The position numbers and the translations under genes were made by a program. Shown piece by piece: positions 12,640 to 24,400 of a stretch of DNA of 64,000 nt (positions are counted from its first letter, which is position 1; each line of letters begins with the position of its first letter). The stretch comes from Macrobrachium rosenbergii (lineage: Eukaryota; Arthropoda; Malacostraca; Decapoda; Palaemonidae). The notes beneath the pieces were generated by a model. The model ran no database searches. It was not told the origin of the DNA and was given only the letters and a program-made list of their open reading frames with translations. Where the stretch lies: assembly GCF_040412425.1 (NCBI RefSeq), contig NC_089749.1, positions 31,833,313 to 31,897,312 on the forward strand. Direction: 5' to 3'.

Positions 12640-13420
12640 GTGCGCAGTCTGTTTTGGAGATTTTATAGTTTGGCACGGAAGGTTATGAAGTACGCTATGC
12701 TCTCCCCGAGCAGACTTCGTGATGAACCCGTAGGTTTTATATGTACCTGTCGGTTTCGTCTCCGCCAAACTCCGCCTCATGTGACTTATTCTTGGCTCGG
12801 AAGGTTGTAAAGTACGCTATGCTCTCTCCGAGCAGGCTACTTGATGAATCCGTAGGTTTTATTTACACCAGTCGGTTTTATCTCCGCCAAACGCCGCCTC
12901 ATTTGGCTTATTATTAGTCGTTTGGCACCCGGCAGATTGCGTTGTACGCTATGCTCTCCCGAGCAGGCTACCTGATGAATCCGTAGGTTTCATATACACC
13001 TGTCGGTTTTACCTCCGTCAAGCTCCGCCTCATGTGACTTATTAATAGTCGCTCTTTCGGCGATAAATCGGTAGGTTTCACATATACGCCTATCGATTTC
13101 CCTCCGCCAAACTCCGTCTCCGGGCGAGATTCTCGTTAAATCGATAGGTTTCATATAAACCTATCGGTTCTCCGCCTCATGTGGCTTATTAATAGTTACT
13201 CTTTCGGTGTTTGGGCTCTCTCCGGCGAGATTCTCGGTGGATCGGTAGGTTTCATATCGCCTATCGATTTCCTCCGCCAAACTCCGTCTCGGACGAGATT
13301 CTCGATAAATTGGTAGGTTTCATATACACCTATCGGTTTTTCCTTCGCCAAACTCCGTCTCATATGACTTATTAATAGTTGTTCCTCCGGTGTCTGGGGT
13401 CCTAATTTTTCCCCCTCCTG
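12640..13420 (+). repeat. Minisatellite of about 110-135-bp units in DIRS-like leader
   Basis: Repeated blocks read GTAGGTTTCATATACACCTG, TCGGTTTT, CTCCGCCAAACTCCGCCTCA and TGTGACTTATTAATAGT, six or more times with variations. The word GTAGGTTT with a following CATAT-type string occurs at about 12730, 12850, 12980, 13070, 13244 and 13313. Unit length varies because a GAGATTCTCG/GAGCAGGCTAC segment comes and goes. Confidence 0.75.
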
Positions 13421-13499
13421 GAGGCCGGCCGCAAGTCTCGTTACTCTTCGCTTCAAGTTAACTGTTTACGGAGAGTTTTCTGAAGACGTTGCGGCCTTC

Positions 13500-15140
13500 T
13501 GTCTCGTTCTCGAACCTGTGAACATCGTCCCGGAGCGATAAGTAGGTGCGGGAATAATTGAGGCAAACCTTTTCCGCTTAGCTCGGAATTAGGTGTGGCA
13601 AACTTTTCCTTTAGGGGATTCGTTAGCTTCTCATCCCTTTTCGACGGTTCCTGGTCTACCGTCCCTAAGGTGAAATCAGTTAAAAAAGAACCTTTTTTAA
13701 ACCAAGAAGACCCGCCCGGGGCCCCTCGAGGACGTCTCGGATCTCTAATCCAGTGCCATCTACGAGTTTGGCCTCGTCTTCTGAAAGGACACGGCCCAAG
13801 CAAAGCAAGGCGGTTACCCCCTCCTTCCTTTGTTGAAAACTCTTTTACGGGTCTCCTTATAAGGAGCTCGATTTGAGGGTCATTGTCAACCTATCAAACT
13901 ATCTATCTACCTCATGGTCCGTGCTTTCCCTTTCCCAGGAGCTTAAATCCCAAGAGATTAATCTCAAGACTCATTGTCAATGGATCACTTGTTAAATCCT
14001 GCTCCGTTCCGGAATTCTATCGTTCCGGACACCTCCACCTCTTTTCCCCTCCAGTCTGGGGAACCTTGGCGCCTTCCCTTTATGCTTCCCAGCATGAAGG
14101 CATCCTCCTGTCGGGGGTGTGGGCACACGGAGGTTAGTGGAAGGGCATTTCTTCCCTTCCGGTCTGGTATCCCCTTATCCGGGTTTTGCCAGACTCAGAA
14201 CGAGCATGGCATCTGTCTGGCAGGATCCATAAGTGAGCCCTCATCTTCGCTAGGGGCTGGACACATCGTCTCCGTTGAGAACTCTAACGGAGTGGCAGGC
14301 GGAGAATTCCAAGTTCACGCCAGCTGTGGGGTCTTACCGTGCTCTTTTTGAGAGCCCTGCTTCCTACCCCTTGTGCTCTGAATGTAGCCCCTCTTATCAA
14401 CAGGCTTGTTTTGAAAATAAACCGCTGAGGCATTTCCGGGAGACAGATATCACAGATACGTTCACAGTGAATCTTCTAACCCCGGACTACGCTTCTAATT
14501 TATTCAGCGTACAGCTCCCTAAGCTTCCGGAGTCAATTTCTGGAAGCTGAAACAGGGTGTAAGTCAGGCTTGCCCGTTCCGCCTTGAGCCGAAAAATCTT
14601 ATGAACAGTTTCACCTGGAGAATTAATCTTTTCCCCAGGTGGGCGTTGTTACGGCCCGTCTGGGGCTACTAATGTTACTCAGAGCCTCCGTTCTCGTGGG
14701 TGTCTACCTTACGAGCAGAAACGATCTGATCTTGCCGGGCCCTATCCCAAGTCTGGCAAGAAGTTCATGTAGTTCAAGAGCCCCCCTGCTCAGGCGGTGG
14801 TGCAGGTTCTTCAGGTTTCTGCCCCTAGACAGCCGTCAGCCTCTCACTCCCAGCCTCCACCTCGATGTGTGCGGGTTCAGCCAACACATCAGCCCCTTGT
14901 AACACCCCCGTGTGTCTCTGCCTCCCCCACGTGCCTCCGCCGGAGTTTTCTTTGCTTCATACGAAAACCTAAGGAAAGAATTTTCACTAGACATTTGGCC
15001 AGAGGCTCTGACCCTCGGGGTTATCATAGGAGCAGGGAAGCAACCTACCCCTGTAGTATTTCTCATATGGGTGGGAGGCTGTACCATTTTCGGGGCCACT
15101 GGAACTTCAGTCCCTAGGCCCAGAGTATAGTTATCAAGGC
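13500..15140 (+). pseudogene. Presumed gag region of DIRS-like copy A1
   Basis: Several open fragments of 80-125 codons in all three forward frames are Ser/Pro/Arg-rich, and none shows a catalytic motif. Position before the RT and absence of a better candidate suggest a gag-type ORF broken by frameshifts. GC content is clearly higher than in the surrounding intron, as in the rest of the element. I cannot show homology by eye, so the call rests on order only. Confidence 0.35.
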
Positions 15141-15219
15141 CAGGGGTGGAGCTGGACTGTTGTCCCCCTCCCCCAATCAGGTTCAATCAGCCTCCGGCCA
15201 GAGTTCTGGGGGTCTTTGT

Positions 15220-15720
15220 GAATGGCCTGTCAGGCTTTTTCAGTCTGCCAAGGAAGTTCCCTTCCACTGGAAAATTTTTCTGGGCGTGTCCCGTTTGTTT
15301 TCCTTATTCAATGCGGCAAGTCTCGGTTGCTTACAGTCTTGTGGGTTCGGATCCTACTGCTCCGTGGAGCCGTAACCACCTCTATAGACCTTTCCGATGC
15401 TTCCTTTCACATCTTGGTTGCAGAAAGGTCCTATCCCTTCTTGGGATTCAGACTCGGGGAGCAGGTGTACCCCTTCAGGTTCATGCCCTCCTCAATGCAG
15501 CTCCAGAGTCTTTGCCAGTTTGAACAATACCGTAGTTCAACAGCTCCGGTATTAGAAAGCTATGCTAGCTGCATATCTAGTTGCCTGGCTCATTTAGGCA
15601 CCCAGCGTCAGGAATTGCCTGAGGGTGCCGGTCATTATAATCGGTTTTCTAGAGTCTTTGGGCTTCTAAGTAACCAGGAAGGAATCCTCCTGATTCAGGA
15701 GGGTAGCCTTCAGTAGTTGT
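15220..15720 (+). pseudogene. DIRS-like reverse transcriptase relic (copy A1)
   Basis: The frame at 15222-15716 contains TTSIDLSDASFHILVAER and then YPFLGFRLGEQVYPFRFMP. This corresponds to the palm motif xDLxDAYxHIPI and the FxFRxxxYxFRxMPFG block of DIRS-type RTs. The polymerase box expected as YLDDW reads YLVAW at 15574-15588, so both catalytic aspartates are absent, and the frame needs a shift there. The copy at 57.2-57.7 kb has the same TATCTAGTTGC word. The element therefore could not supply its own RT. Confidence 0.65.
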
Positions 15721-17225
15721 GAATCCAGTGGAAGCGGAAAGAGATAGCAAGGGCGGCCTATCATTTCATCAACTCAAGCATACCTCTCGCCGTGCCCAAG
15801 AAAAGGTCTTGGGTTCTCTCCAGTTTGCTTCAGTGACGGTTCTCCTTCTGAAGTCAAAGCTGGAGTTTATGACCAGGGTATGGCGGAGTCAGGGCGTGTC
15901 TCCCTGATTCCTCCTGTTTGAATAGTGACCTCGGCCTTGCACAACTATCAAGTGCTTACCGAAGTCAGTTCCTCTCCAGCTTTCCCCTCCGGCCTCAGTA
16001 TTCCACAACGTCACCTCTCTGGGCGGGTGAGGTGGATATTTTTTGGCCAAATGTAATACATGGAACTTAGTCGGTCACGTTCCGGCAGTTCCATATCAAT
16101 GCTTTGGGGGGCTGTGACAGTCTTCCTGTCCTTGGGAAACTTCTTCCCCCCATGAGGTTTCATTTTAGGCTGGTTCTGAACAAAACAGCAATAGTGTGCT
16201 GTGTAAGCAAGTGGTTTTGGACTCGAGTTGCTTCATTCAGGTTATGGTTCATTCTTCTCCATAACCAACAGACACAAGTGCCTCTGTCTACCACCCTTCT
16301 CGTAGGGGTCCAAAAAGGTCACTACTTTTCCCTATCCAGGGCCTCCCCTGGTGTCGGAATAGTCCTTAGACGGAGCATCATTCAGGTAGTCTTGTGACCT
16401 TTTCCTGGACCTGGAAGTAGGTCTGTTTGCAACCCAATTCAGCCACAAACTATCAAGCTGTCACGTCTGGTATAAACTCAGCCTCGCGCCAGCCCCTCAA
16501 GCTCTGATGTCCTGGCTTTGTGGTCTTTGTGAATCTTACAGTTTAGGAGGAAACTGATATTGGTCCTGTTATTACTGTTTTCCTGAAATCAGTTAAGGGA
16601 TCCTACTCTACTGCAGTATGGTTCTGCAGTTAAGTAACTAGCACTCTTCACATAGTTTTGAAGCTACAGTAATGATGTGGCGCATTGGCCTCGAGGAAAG
16701 TGTTTTGTTGGAACCAGACTCACAGCCTCTTAACTTTCATCCCTAAGGTCTGTGTTCGTCTAAGAACAGTACTCCGTCCACATTCGGTTTCCTGGTCTTT
16801 GAGTAATGTATCGGAGTTAGCTTGGTAACCAACAATCATCTTGTTCTTACCTTTCCTTGTTGGGGAAGACCCAAAATTTTTAATCAGCTTAGCTTCTAGT
16901 GTTAGTTTTCCTGTACTGTCTGCCCTGTCTGGCGGAACCAATCATTTTGGTTTCCCTCATCAGGGGGGTAGTGTTGCGAATTCCTCACCCTAACTTTCTA
17001 TCTACAATTGAAGGTCCTCATTTTCGGTGGTCACCTTGGAAAGTACTCCCCTTTTACAAGGTCTGTTTCTGTGCCCAGTTTTCTCCTTACAGGCTTTTTT
17101 AGACAGGACCTCGCAATTTTGTCAGGTCCTCTCTTTTAAAAAAGGGGGGGGATACTGTCATTGGGTCTGCTATTAGGCAGAAAGTGTTTTCTTAATACAA
17201 GCCTATTCAGGTTCAATTCTACGCT
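15721..17225 (+). pseudogene. 3' region of DIRS-like copy A1 (presumed RNase H and recombinase)
   Basis: No intact domain can be read. The stretch is collinear with 57721-59260, including GGGGCTGTGACAGTCTTCCT (here) against GGAGGGCGGTGACAGTCTTC (there) and the segment around TTGTTCTTACCTTTCCTTGT. By order it should contain the RNase H and the tyrosine recombinase of a DIRS-type element. I could not find the R..H-R..Y residues with confidence, because of many stops and indels. Confidence 0.35.
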
Positions 17226-17269
17226 CATGATCTTAGACAGTGACCATTTATGGGACCCCGATCCAGAAA

Positions 17270-17704
17270 AAGGATTTTGACAAAGGAAAAATCTATTTCT
17301 GGAGAGGGGCCCGTGTCACCCGGTGACCCACCCCTGTTTTTCATTCTCTCCCTCCCATGGTAAACATCATTCTAGTGGGGTGGGTGCTAACATGGAATGC
17401 GACTAGTGTTGCCTTGTATACAGTCCGTGAGTAGTGCATGGGCTTGTATCGGCACCTCTCTCGTTGGGACTTTTGATATTGGGAATCTCTATAGGATAAG
17501 GTTCCGTGTTTTTGTAGTTCACCCTTTTCCATACACGACTCCATCTAGTGGAGCTCGCTCTGGGGGTAGTAACTCCAGCATTTCATTTAGCTTTCTCTGG
17601 TATCTAGCAACGGAATTATCTAGAAATAAGTGCTGAATGGACTTTTTCACTGGGTGACACGGGCCCCTCTCCAGAAATAGATTTTTCCTTTGTCAAAATC
17701 CTTT
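17270..17704 (-). repeat. Right inverted terminal repeat of copy A1, complete unit with own inverted ends
   Basis: This unit starts GGATTTTGACAAAGGAAAAA and ends with the reverse complement, TTTTTCCTTTGTCAAAATCC. Just inside are GGGGCCCGTGTCACCCGGTG and its inverse. The unit is thus itself flanked by about 55-bp inverted repeats. It is the most complete copy together with 59433-59868. Confidence 0.8.
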
Positions 17705-17784
17705 TTTTGTCTTCCGAAGGTGTAATACCTTTAGTACACATTTTTAAAACACTATGAACATACACACACAAACGGTATCTTTTC

Positions 17785-18210
17785 CTGAGAGAGAGAGAGA
17801 GAAGAATAATGCCTTATGATATCAAAAGATTGAAATCTTTGAGCTTCCGAGGGCAACACTCCCCTTCCCCTCTGGCCAATATGTCAAACTGTCAAGTAAT
17901 ACTTGACATTTACCCTCCCCCCCTCCTTTCTCAAGTGGAGAATAAAAAGACTGGGAATCACTATTTGTTTGTTTAAAATGTTGGGAAATTGATGACAAAT
18001 GCATGGAAAATATTATTATTATTATTTTTATTATATTATTGTTGTTATTGTTATTATTATTATTATTTAACTATATTAATCTTAATATTTGAAAATTAGC
18101 ACTCATTAGGTAAATCATTTTATTTAACATACATAGGAAACATACGTACATATTACCTGTCGAAAATTCTCTCGTCTAAATAAGAGTGAGAGAGAGAGAG
18201 AATTATTATT
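17785..18210. repeat. GA and ATT simple repeats
   Basis: GA tracts at about 17789-17803 and 18186-18201, and an interrupted ATT/TTG-rich tract at about 18011-18067. Between them is AT-rich DNA without coding features. Confidence 0.85.
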
Positions 18211-19220
18211 TTTGTTTAATATTATTTAATTATTAAACTTACTATTAATATTTGAAAATTAGTATGTACCGTTAACCATTATTTTATCATAAAATGTACC
18301 CTCCAAAATGCTTATACTATCATCCTGAAACACTTATAAATCATTTTAATATAATTTCAGTAGTACTTTAACCCTCTCGCGCTTATGTGGGTTCCTATAG
18401 CACTAACAGGTACGTGACTTATGCCGTGGAGGTAAAAGTGGGGCTCGAGCGGAAAAGTTTCTTTGTAAAAATTGTTAGGTCCAAACTATAACTGATATAG
18501 GCTTCTGGTTTGTTTGATGATGTTGGCAAATCATTGAATTTTTCCCTAAAGCAATCAGAAAATCTTTGCAAGGCTTAGAAATAATAAAAAAGTCGTGATG
18601 AACGTGAAATTTTTAAGGAAAATCTTAGATATATTTTTTAAATCATGAAAAATATATTAATTAGGTTTGGGGAGTTTATTTTATGCATAAAAATTGTGTG
18701 GAAATGTTTGAACTTTCACTTGGAAGCAATCATTTTGATATAAATGTGTTTGCTAACTAGCTGTTACTGATTAAAAAATTTTATTTTTTTATGGAGTGCA
18801 GTTTTCAGATTTTCCAACCTACTTATATTGGTTTTTCGTACCATATGTAACTAAGGAATAGAGATAGAAAATAGATAAAGGTGGCATTAGAAAGCTGAAT
18901 AAATTTCTTATAAAACGCACAGAAGAAAGATATACAGTATGTATTGTTAGAATAAAATTGAGCAATTGTCATTAGTTTACGGACAATCTTTTTTTTTTTT
19001 CTAAGAAAATATACGGCAACGATTATTATACAGAAACGTTGATATTTTTACATTTTGCTATTCGGCACGATGAAGTACAAAGAATGGCTGCTCAAATGAT
19101 ATATAATACATGCACATTAAAGTTATTTACAGATGCACAAACAGGTGTACAAAAAATTATCTACACATGCATAAATTCCGGCTGAACTATGCCATTCAAC
19201 TTGTATATACTGTGTATGTG

Positions 19221-19491
<271 letters not shown>

Positions 19492-19943
19492 CTGACATTT
19501 TCATAATTGGTAATAAATAATTCTAGAAAAAAAGTGAAAACTGCGATGGAAAGCTGAATAAATTTCCTTTATATATATTACCTAAAATCAGTAGGTGTTC
19601 CCAGTAAATAATTGAGCAATTGAAGCTCAAAGACTTAATTTTTTTTCACGTAAAGTCAGTTGTTCGCCTGTGTGATCTCGCTACCTCAAGATCAACAGGT
19701 TCTAGACAAAACAAGCAATTGGGCTGTAATGACTAACAAGAGGTGACAAACAAAGGAGGAAGGAGCAAAACAAAACCAAAAAAATAACCTTAATATTAAT
19801 TTATTTAAAAATTTTAAAAATTTACAAGTGAGTCAGGTCCAGGAGAAGAAGAAAAAATGTAAAATTACCAGATCAATAAACAAACACATGAGCAGCACAA
19901 AATTTACTTTAAACAGTCAGTAAAATAAATGGCCAAAAATTAG

Positions 19944-20405
19944 AAATCATAAACAGTCAACAAAGCAATAAACATCACATGAAAAATATGAACAGTCAGC
20001 AAAGCAATAAACATTACATGAAAAATACGAACAGTCAGTAAAGCAATAAACATCACATGAAAAATATGAACAGTCAGTAAAGCAATAAACATTACATGAA
20101 AAATACGAACAGTCAGTAAAGCAATAAACATCACATGAAAAATACGAACAGTCAGTAAAGCAATAAACGTTACTTGAAAAATACGAACAGTCAGTAAAGC
20201 AATAAACATCACATGAAAAATACGAACAGTCAGTAAAGCAATAAACATTACATGAAAAATACGAACAGTCAGTAAAGCAATAAACATCACATGAAAAATA
20301 CGAACAGTCAGTAAAGCAATAAACATTACATGAAAAATACGAACAGTCAGTAAAGCAATAAACATCACATGAAAAATACGAACAGTCAGTAAAGCAATAA
20401 ACACA
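19944..20405 (-). repeat. 39-bp minisatellite, about 12 copies
   Basis: The unit reads GTAAAGCAATAAACATCACA then TGAAAAATACGAACAGTCA. Successive units alternate CATCACATG with CATTACATG, so there is a higher-order 78-bp period. Because 39 is divisible by three and the unit lacks stops in two minus-strand frames, 150-170-codon open frames appear, with a 13-residue repeat. I regard these as by-products of the repeat and not as a gene. Confidence 0.95.
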
Positions 20406-21443
20406 TCTTGTAGACTGACTTGCTACAAACGGACAACAAAGACAGAGCCAATACGGCAACAACCATCACATCCATCGAAGAAGGTTCCACTTCAAAATCT
20501 GTTGTCTGTTGGCGAAACACTCTCTGCTGCTCTGAACCCGACTTTCAGGTACGAATACCTGCTGCTGCTACCCAACTGCTGACTCGCTGCTGCCCTGGAC
20601 CTGACTGATGAAGTCTGACACCATCCAACAGACAACGACTCACCAGCAAGAAAAACAAACACAAACAAAGGAGGCAACAAAGATTTTTATATAGAAACAT
20701 TGATATTTTTACATTTTGCAATTCAGCACGATAAAGTACAAAGAATGGCCGTTTGAATGATATATAATACATGCACATTGAAGTTATTTACAAATGCACA
20801 AACAGGCGTACAAAAAATTATTCACGCACTCGTAAACCCTAGGCCAAACTATGCGGCTCGACTGGGTTCTCAAGTGCTCATATTTACACTTAAATTTTTC
20901 GTAATTATTCGGTAATGAATAACGCTAAGAAAAAAGTGAAAATTGCAGTGGAAAGCCAAATAATTTTTCTATAAATAGCCCACGTAAAAGCAATAAGTGT
21001 TCCTGGAAAAAATTTACCAATTGAAGCTGAAGGGTGGAAATGTTCTTGAAAGACAGAAATATTTGTAAAAAAAGTAAATTCTTCACTATTTATCTTATCG
21101 AAAAACACTTGAAATATTATTCAAAATACTCAACAATCACTTACAAACACTTTTATAACAATAACAAAGGCGAAAGCACTTCACAAACGCAGATAAATGA
21201 CGACAACGTAAAAAACATGAGAGAGCTAAAAAGACATGCTGAACTTGGTCAAAACAGGAGGTGAAATGCTTCAGTTGGGGGAGGAGTGTGGCACATGCGT
21301 GATACTTATCGGTATCCTGTTTACGTTTTCTTGTAGGTCCAAGATGTGCCCATGCAATGGCACAATCCTCGTTTTCTTCGGCTGACTTGTTTTTTTTTTT
21401 TTTTTTGGTGAATTTCCCCTGAAAATAACTCGTGGACGACGCA

Positions 21444-21446
<3 letters not shown>

Positions 21447-21500
<54 letters not shown>

Positions 21501-21502
21501 TT
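21447..21502. repeat. ATT trinucleotide microsatellite
   Basis: About 18 uninterrupted ATT units. The flanking AATATTTGAAAATTA word at about 21510 also occurs at about 18080 and 18240, linking it to the AT-rich DNA on the other side of the satellite region. Confidence 0.95.
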
Positions 21503-22027
21503 TATTACTATTAGTCTTAATATTTGAAAATTATTAAATCATTTTTTTATTATAAAAAATGTATTTTAATGAAAATAACATCAAAATACACTAATTAGTG
21601 AATATTACCAAGCGAAAAAGTCAAATACACTAATTAGTGAATATTTCCCAACGAAAAAGCCTGCAAATTGCTGAATTTTTCACAAATGATTTATAGATAC
21701 ATTCTACAGAAAACCCAGCGAATCAGTGAGTCCGCAAAATGTGAGAACACGAATACAGGGGGTTTAGTTATGTTTATGCTATAGTGGATTCAGGGTCAGG
21801 AATCAGTTCCCCAAACTACTACATTTGGTTCTCCTAGTGAAAAGTTTACTTTTTCTGTAGAAGCATTAGCTTGGAATGTATGTAAATATGAAAGGGTGAT
21901 ATATGTGTGATACTTGTAAACAGTTAATATAAATAATTGACATTATATTTATTAATTGAAAGCTAACAAAAGATCTAAAAGTTTGGTGACTGGTTACTGA
22001 TGATTAAAGGCAAAAGAAATATTGTTA

Positions 22028-23652
<1,625 letters not shown>

Positions 23653-23699
23653 TAGTGTAATTGTACTGATGATTAAAAGCAAAAGAAATATTGTTACTG

Positions 23700-24400
23700 T
23701 ATTTGTATGGTGTGGCTTAAGAAAATTTAGGTAATCTTTACAATGTATAACAAAGGTGAAATCTTTTATAAATATGTAAAGCTCCTTGTTTGCTGATAAA
23801 CACAATTATATTAGTCACTTTTTATTCAAGGATATTAACCTTTTCAAAGCTTGGAATAAAGTAACCATACAAAATGCTTGAGAGAAAGATAAACAGACAT
23901 ACAGGCAGACATTCTTGCAAGGTTGGTTGTGGTAACAGTTAACGATGGTAGGGGCAGAAGCACTGCCCACCCAGCTGGTATACATTCAGTTATGTGCAGT
24001 TTTACTTTTGGCCGTCCACAGTCTTGACAAGACGTTCGTTCCATTCTCTGTCCTGCCATTCGGCTTTCTCTTCTGTTTGATTTTATAATACACTGTTTAC
24101 ATTTTTTGTTTAAACTTTGCACATATTGATATGTTGAAATATCCAATATATTTTTCTATGTCTCTTTAATGATATATTCACTTGTTCTTGCAGATTTATT
24201 CTTGCTATGAAGTCTGCATAAGTTTTGGGAGACTTTTTCCTTATATTTTACTTCGTTTTTTTCATAATTACGCAAACCCATCACCTCCATGGTGTTTGTT
24301 TTGTGTATTCTGTGTTCATGAACAAACAATGTATTTTGTTTTCAACTACACAATTTCTTGGAATGTTGTAATGTATTATTCTTTCAAATGTGTAGATTTA
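23700..24400. other. Intron DNA, no recognised feature
   Basis: AT-rich sequence with short open frames on both strands. No motif, repeat or splice-flanked exon of the host gene was found here. Confidence 0.4.

Larger units (their letters stand above)
9838..17706 (+). mobile_element. DIRS-like retroelement with inverted terminal repeats (copy A1)
   Basis: An internal region of about 7 kb is bracketed by inverted copies of the same sequence (9840-10128 on the left, 17270-17704 on the right). Inverted terminal repeats and the absence of LTRs or a DDE integrase are typical of DIRS-type retrotransposons. From left to right there are 73-bp tandem repeats (10.48-10.79 kb), a pyrimidine-rich leader, a minisatellite (12.6-13.4 kb), a gag-like region (about 13.5-15.1 kb, Ser/Pro-rich fragments in several frames), and RT relics at 15.2-15.7 kb with TTSIDLSDASFHILVAER and PFLGFRLGEQVYPFRFMP. 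Beyond this lie presumed RNase H and recombinase regions (15.7-17.1 kb) that I could not confirm by motif. All frames are broken. The part from about 15047 to 17225 recurs almost unchanged at about 57082-59260. Confidence 0.6.

Noticed and set aside
9838..17706. Gypsy or other LTR retrotransposon, or an integrated virus
   Set aside because: Terminal repeats are inverted, not direct; no protease, DDE integrase, envelope or capsid motif was seen, and RT motifs fit DIRS-type elements better.
19944..20405. CRISPR-like array
   Set aside because: There are no unique spacers: the whole 39-bp unit is repeated head to tail, in eukaryotic intron DNA.
19940..20462. 150-170-codon minus-strand frames with a 13-residue repeat, one of them cysteine-rich
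   Set aside because: The 39-bp unit is a multiple of three and lacks stops, so open frames arise automatically. There are no splice signals or flanking coding sequence.
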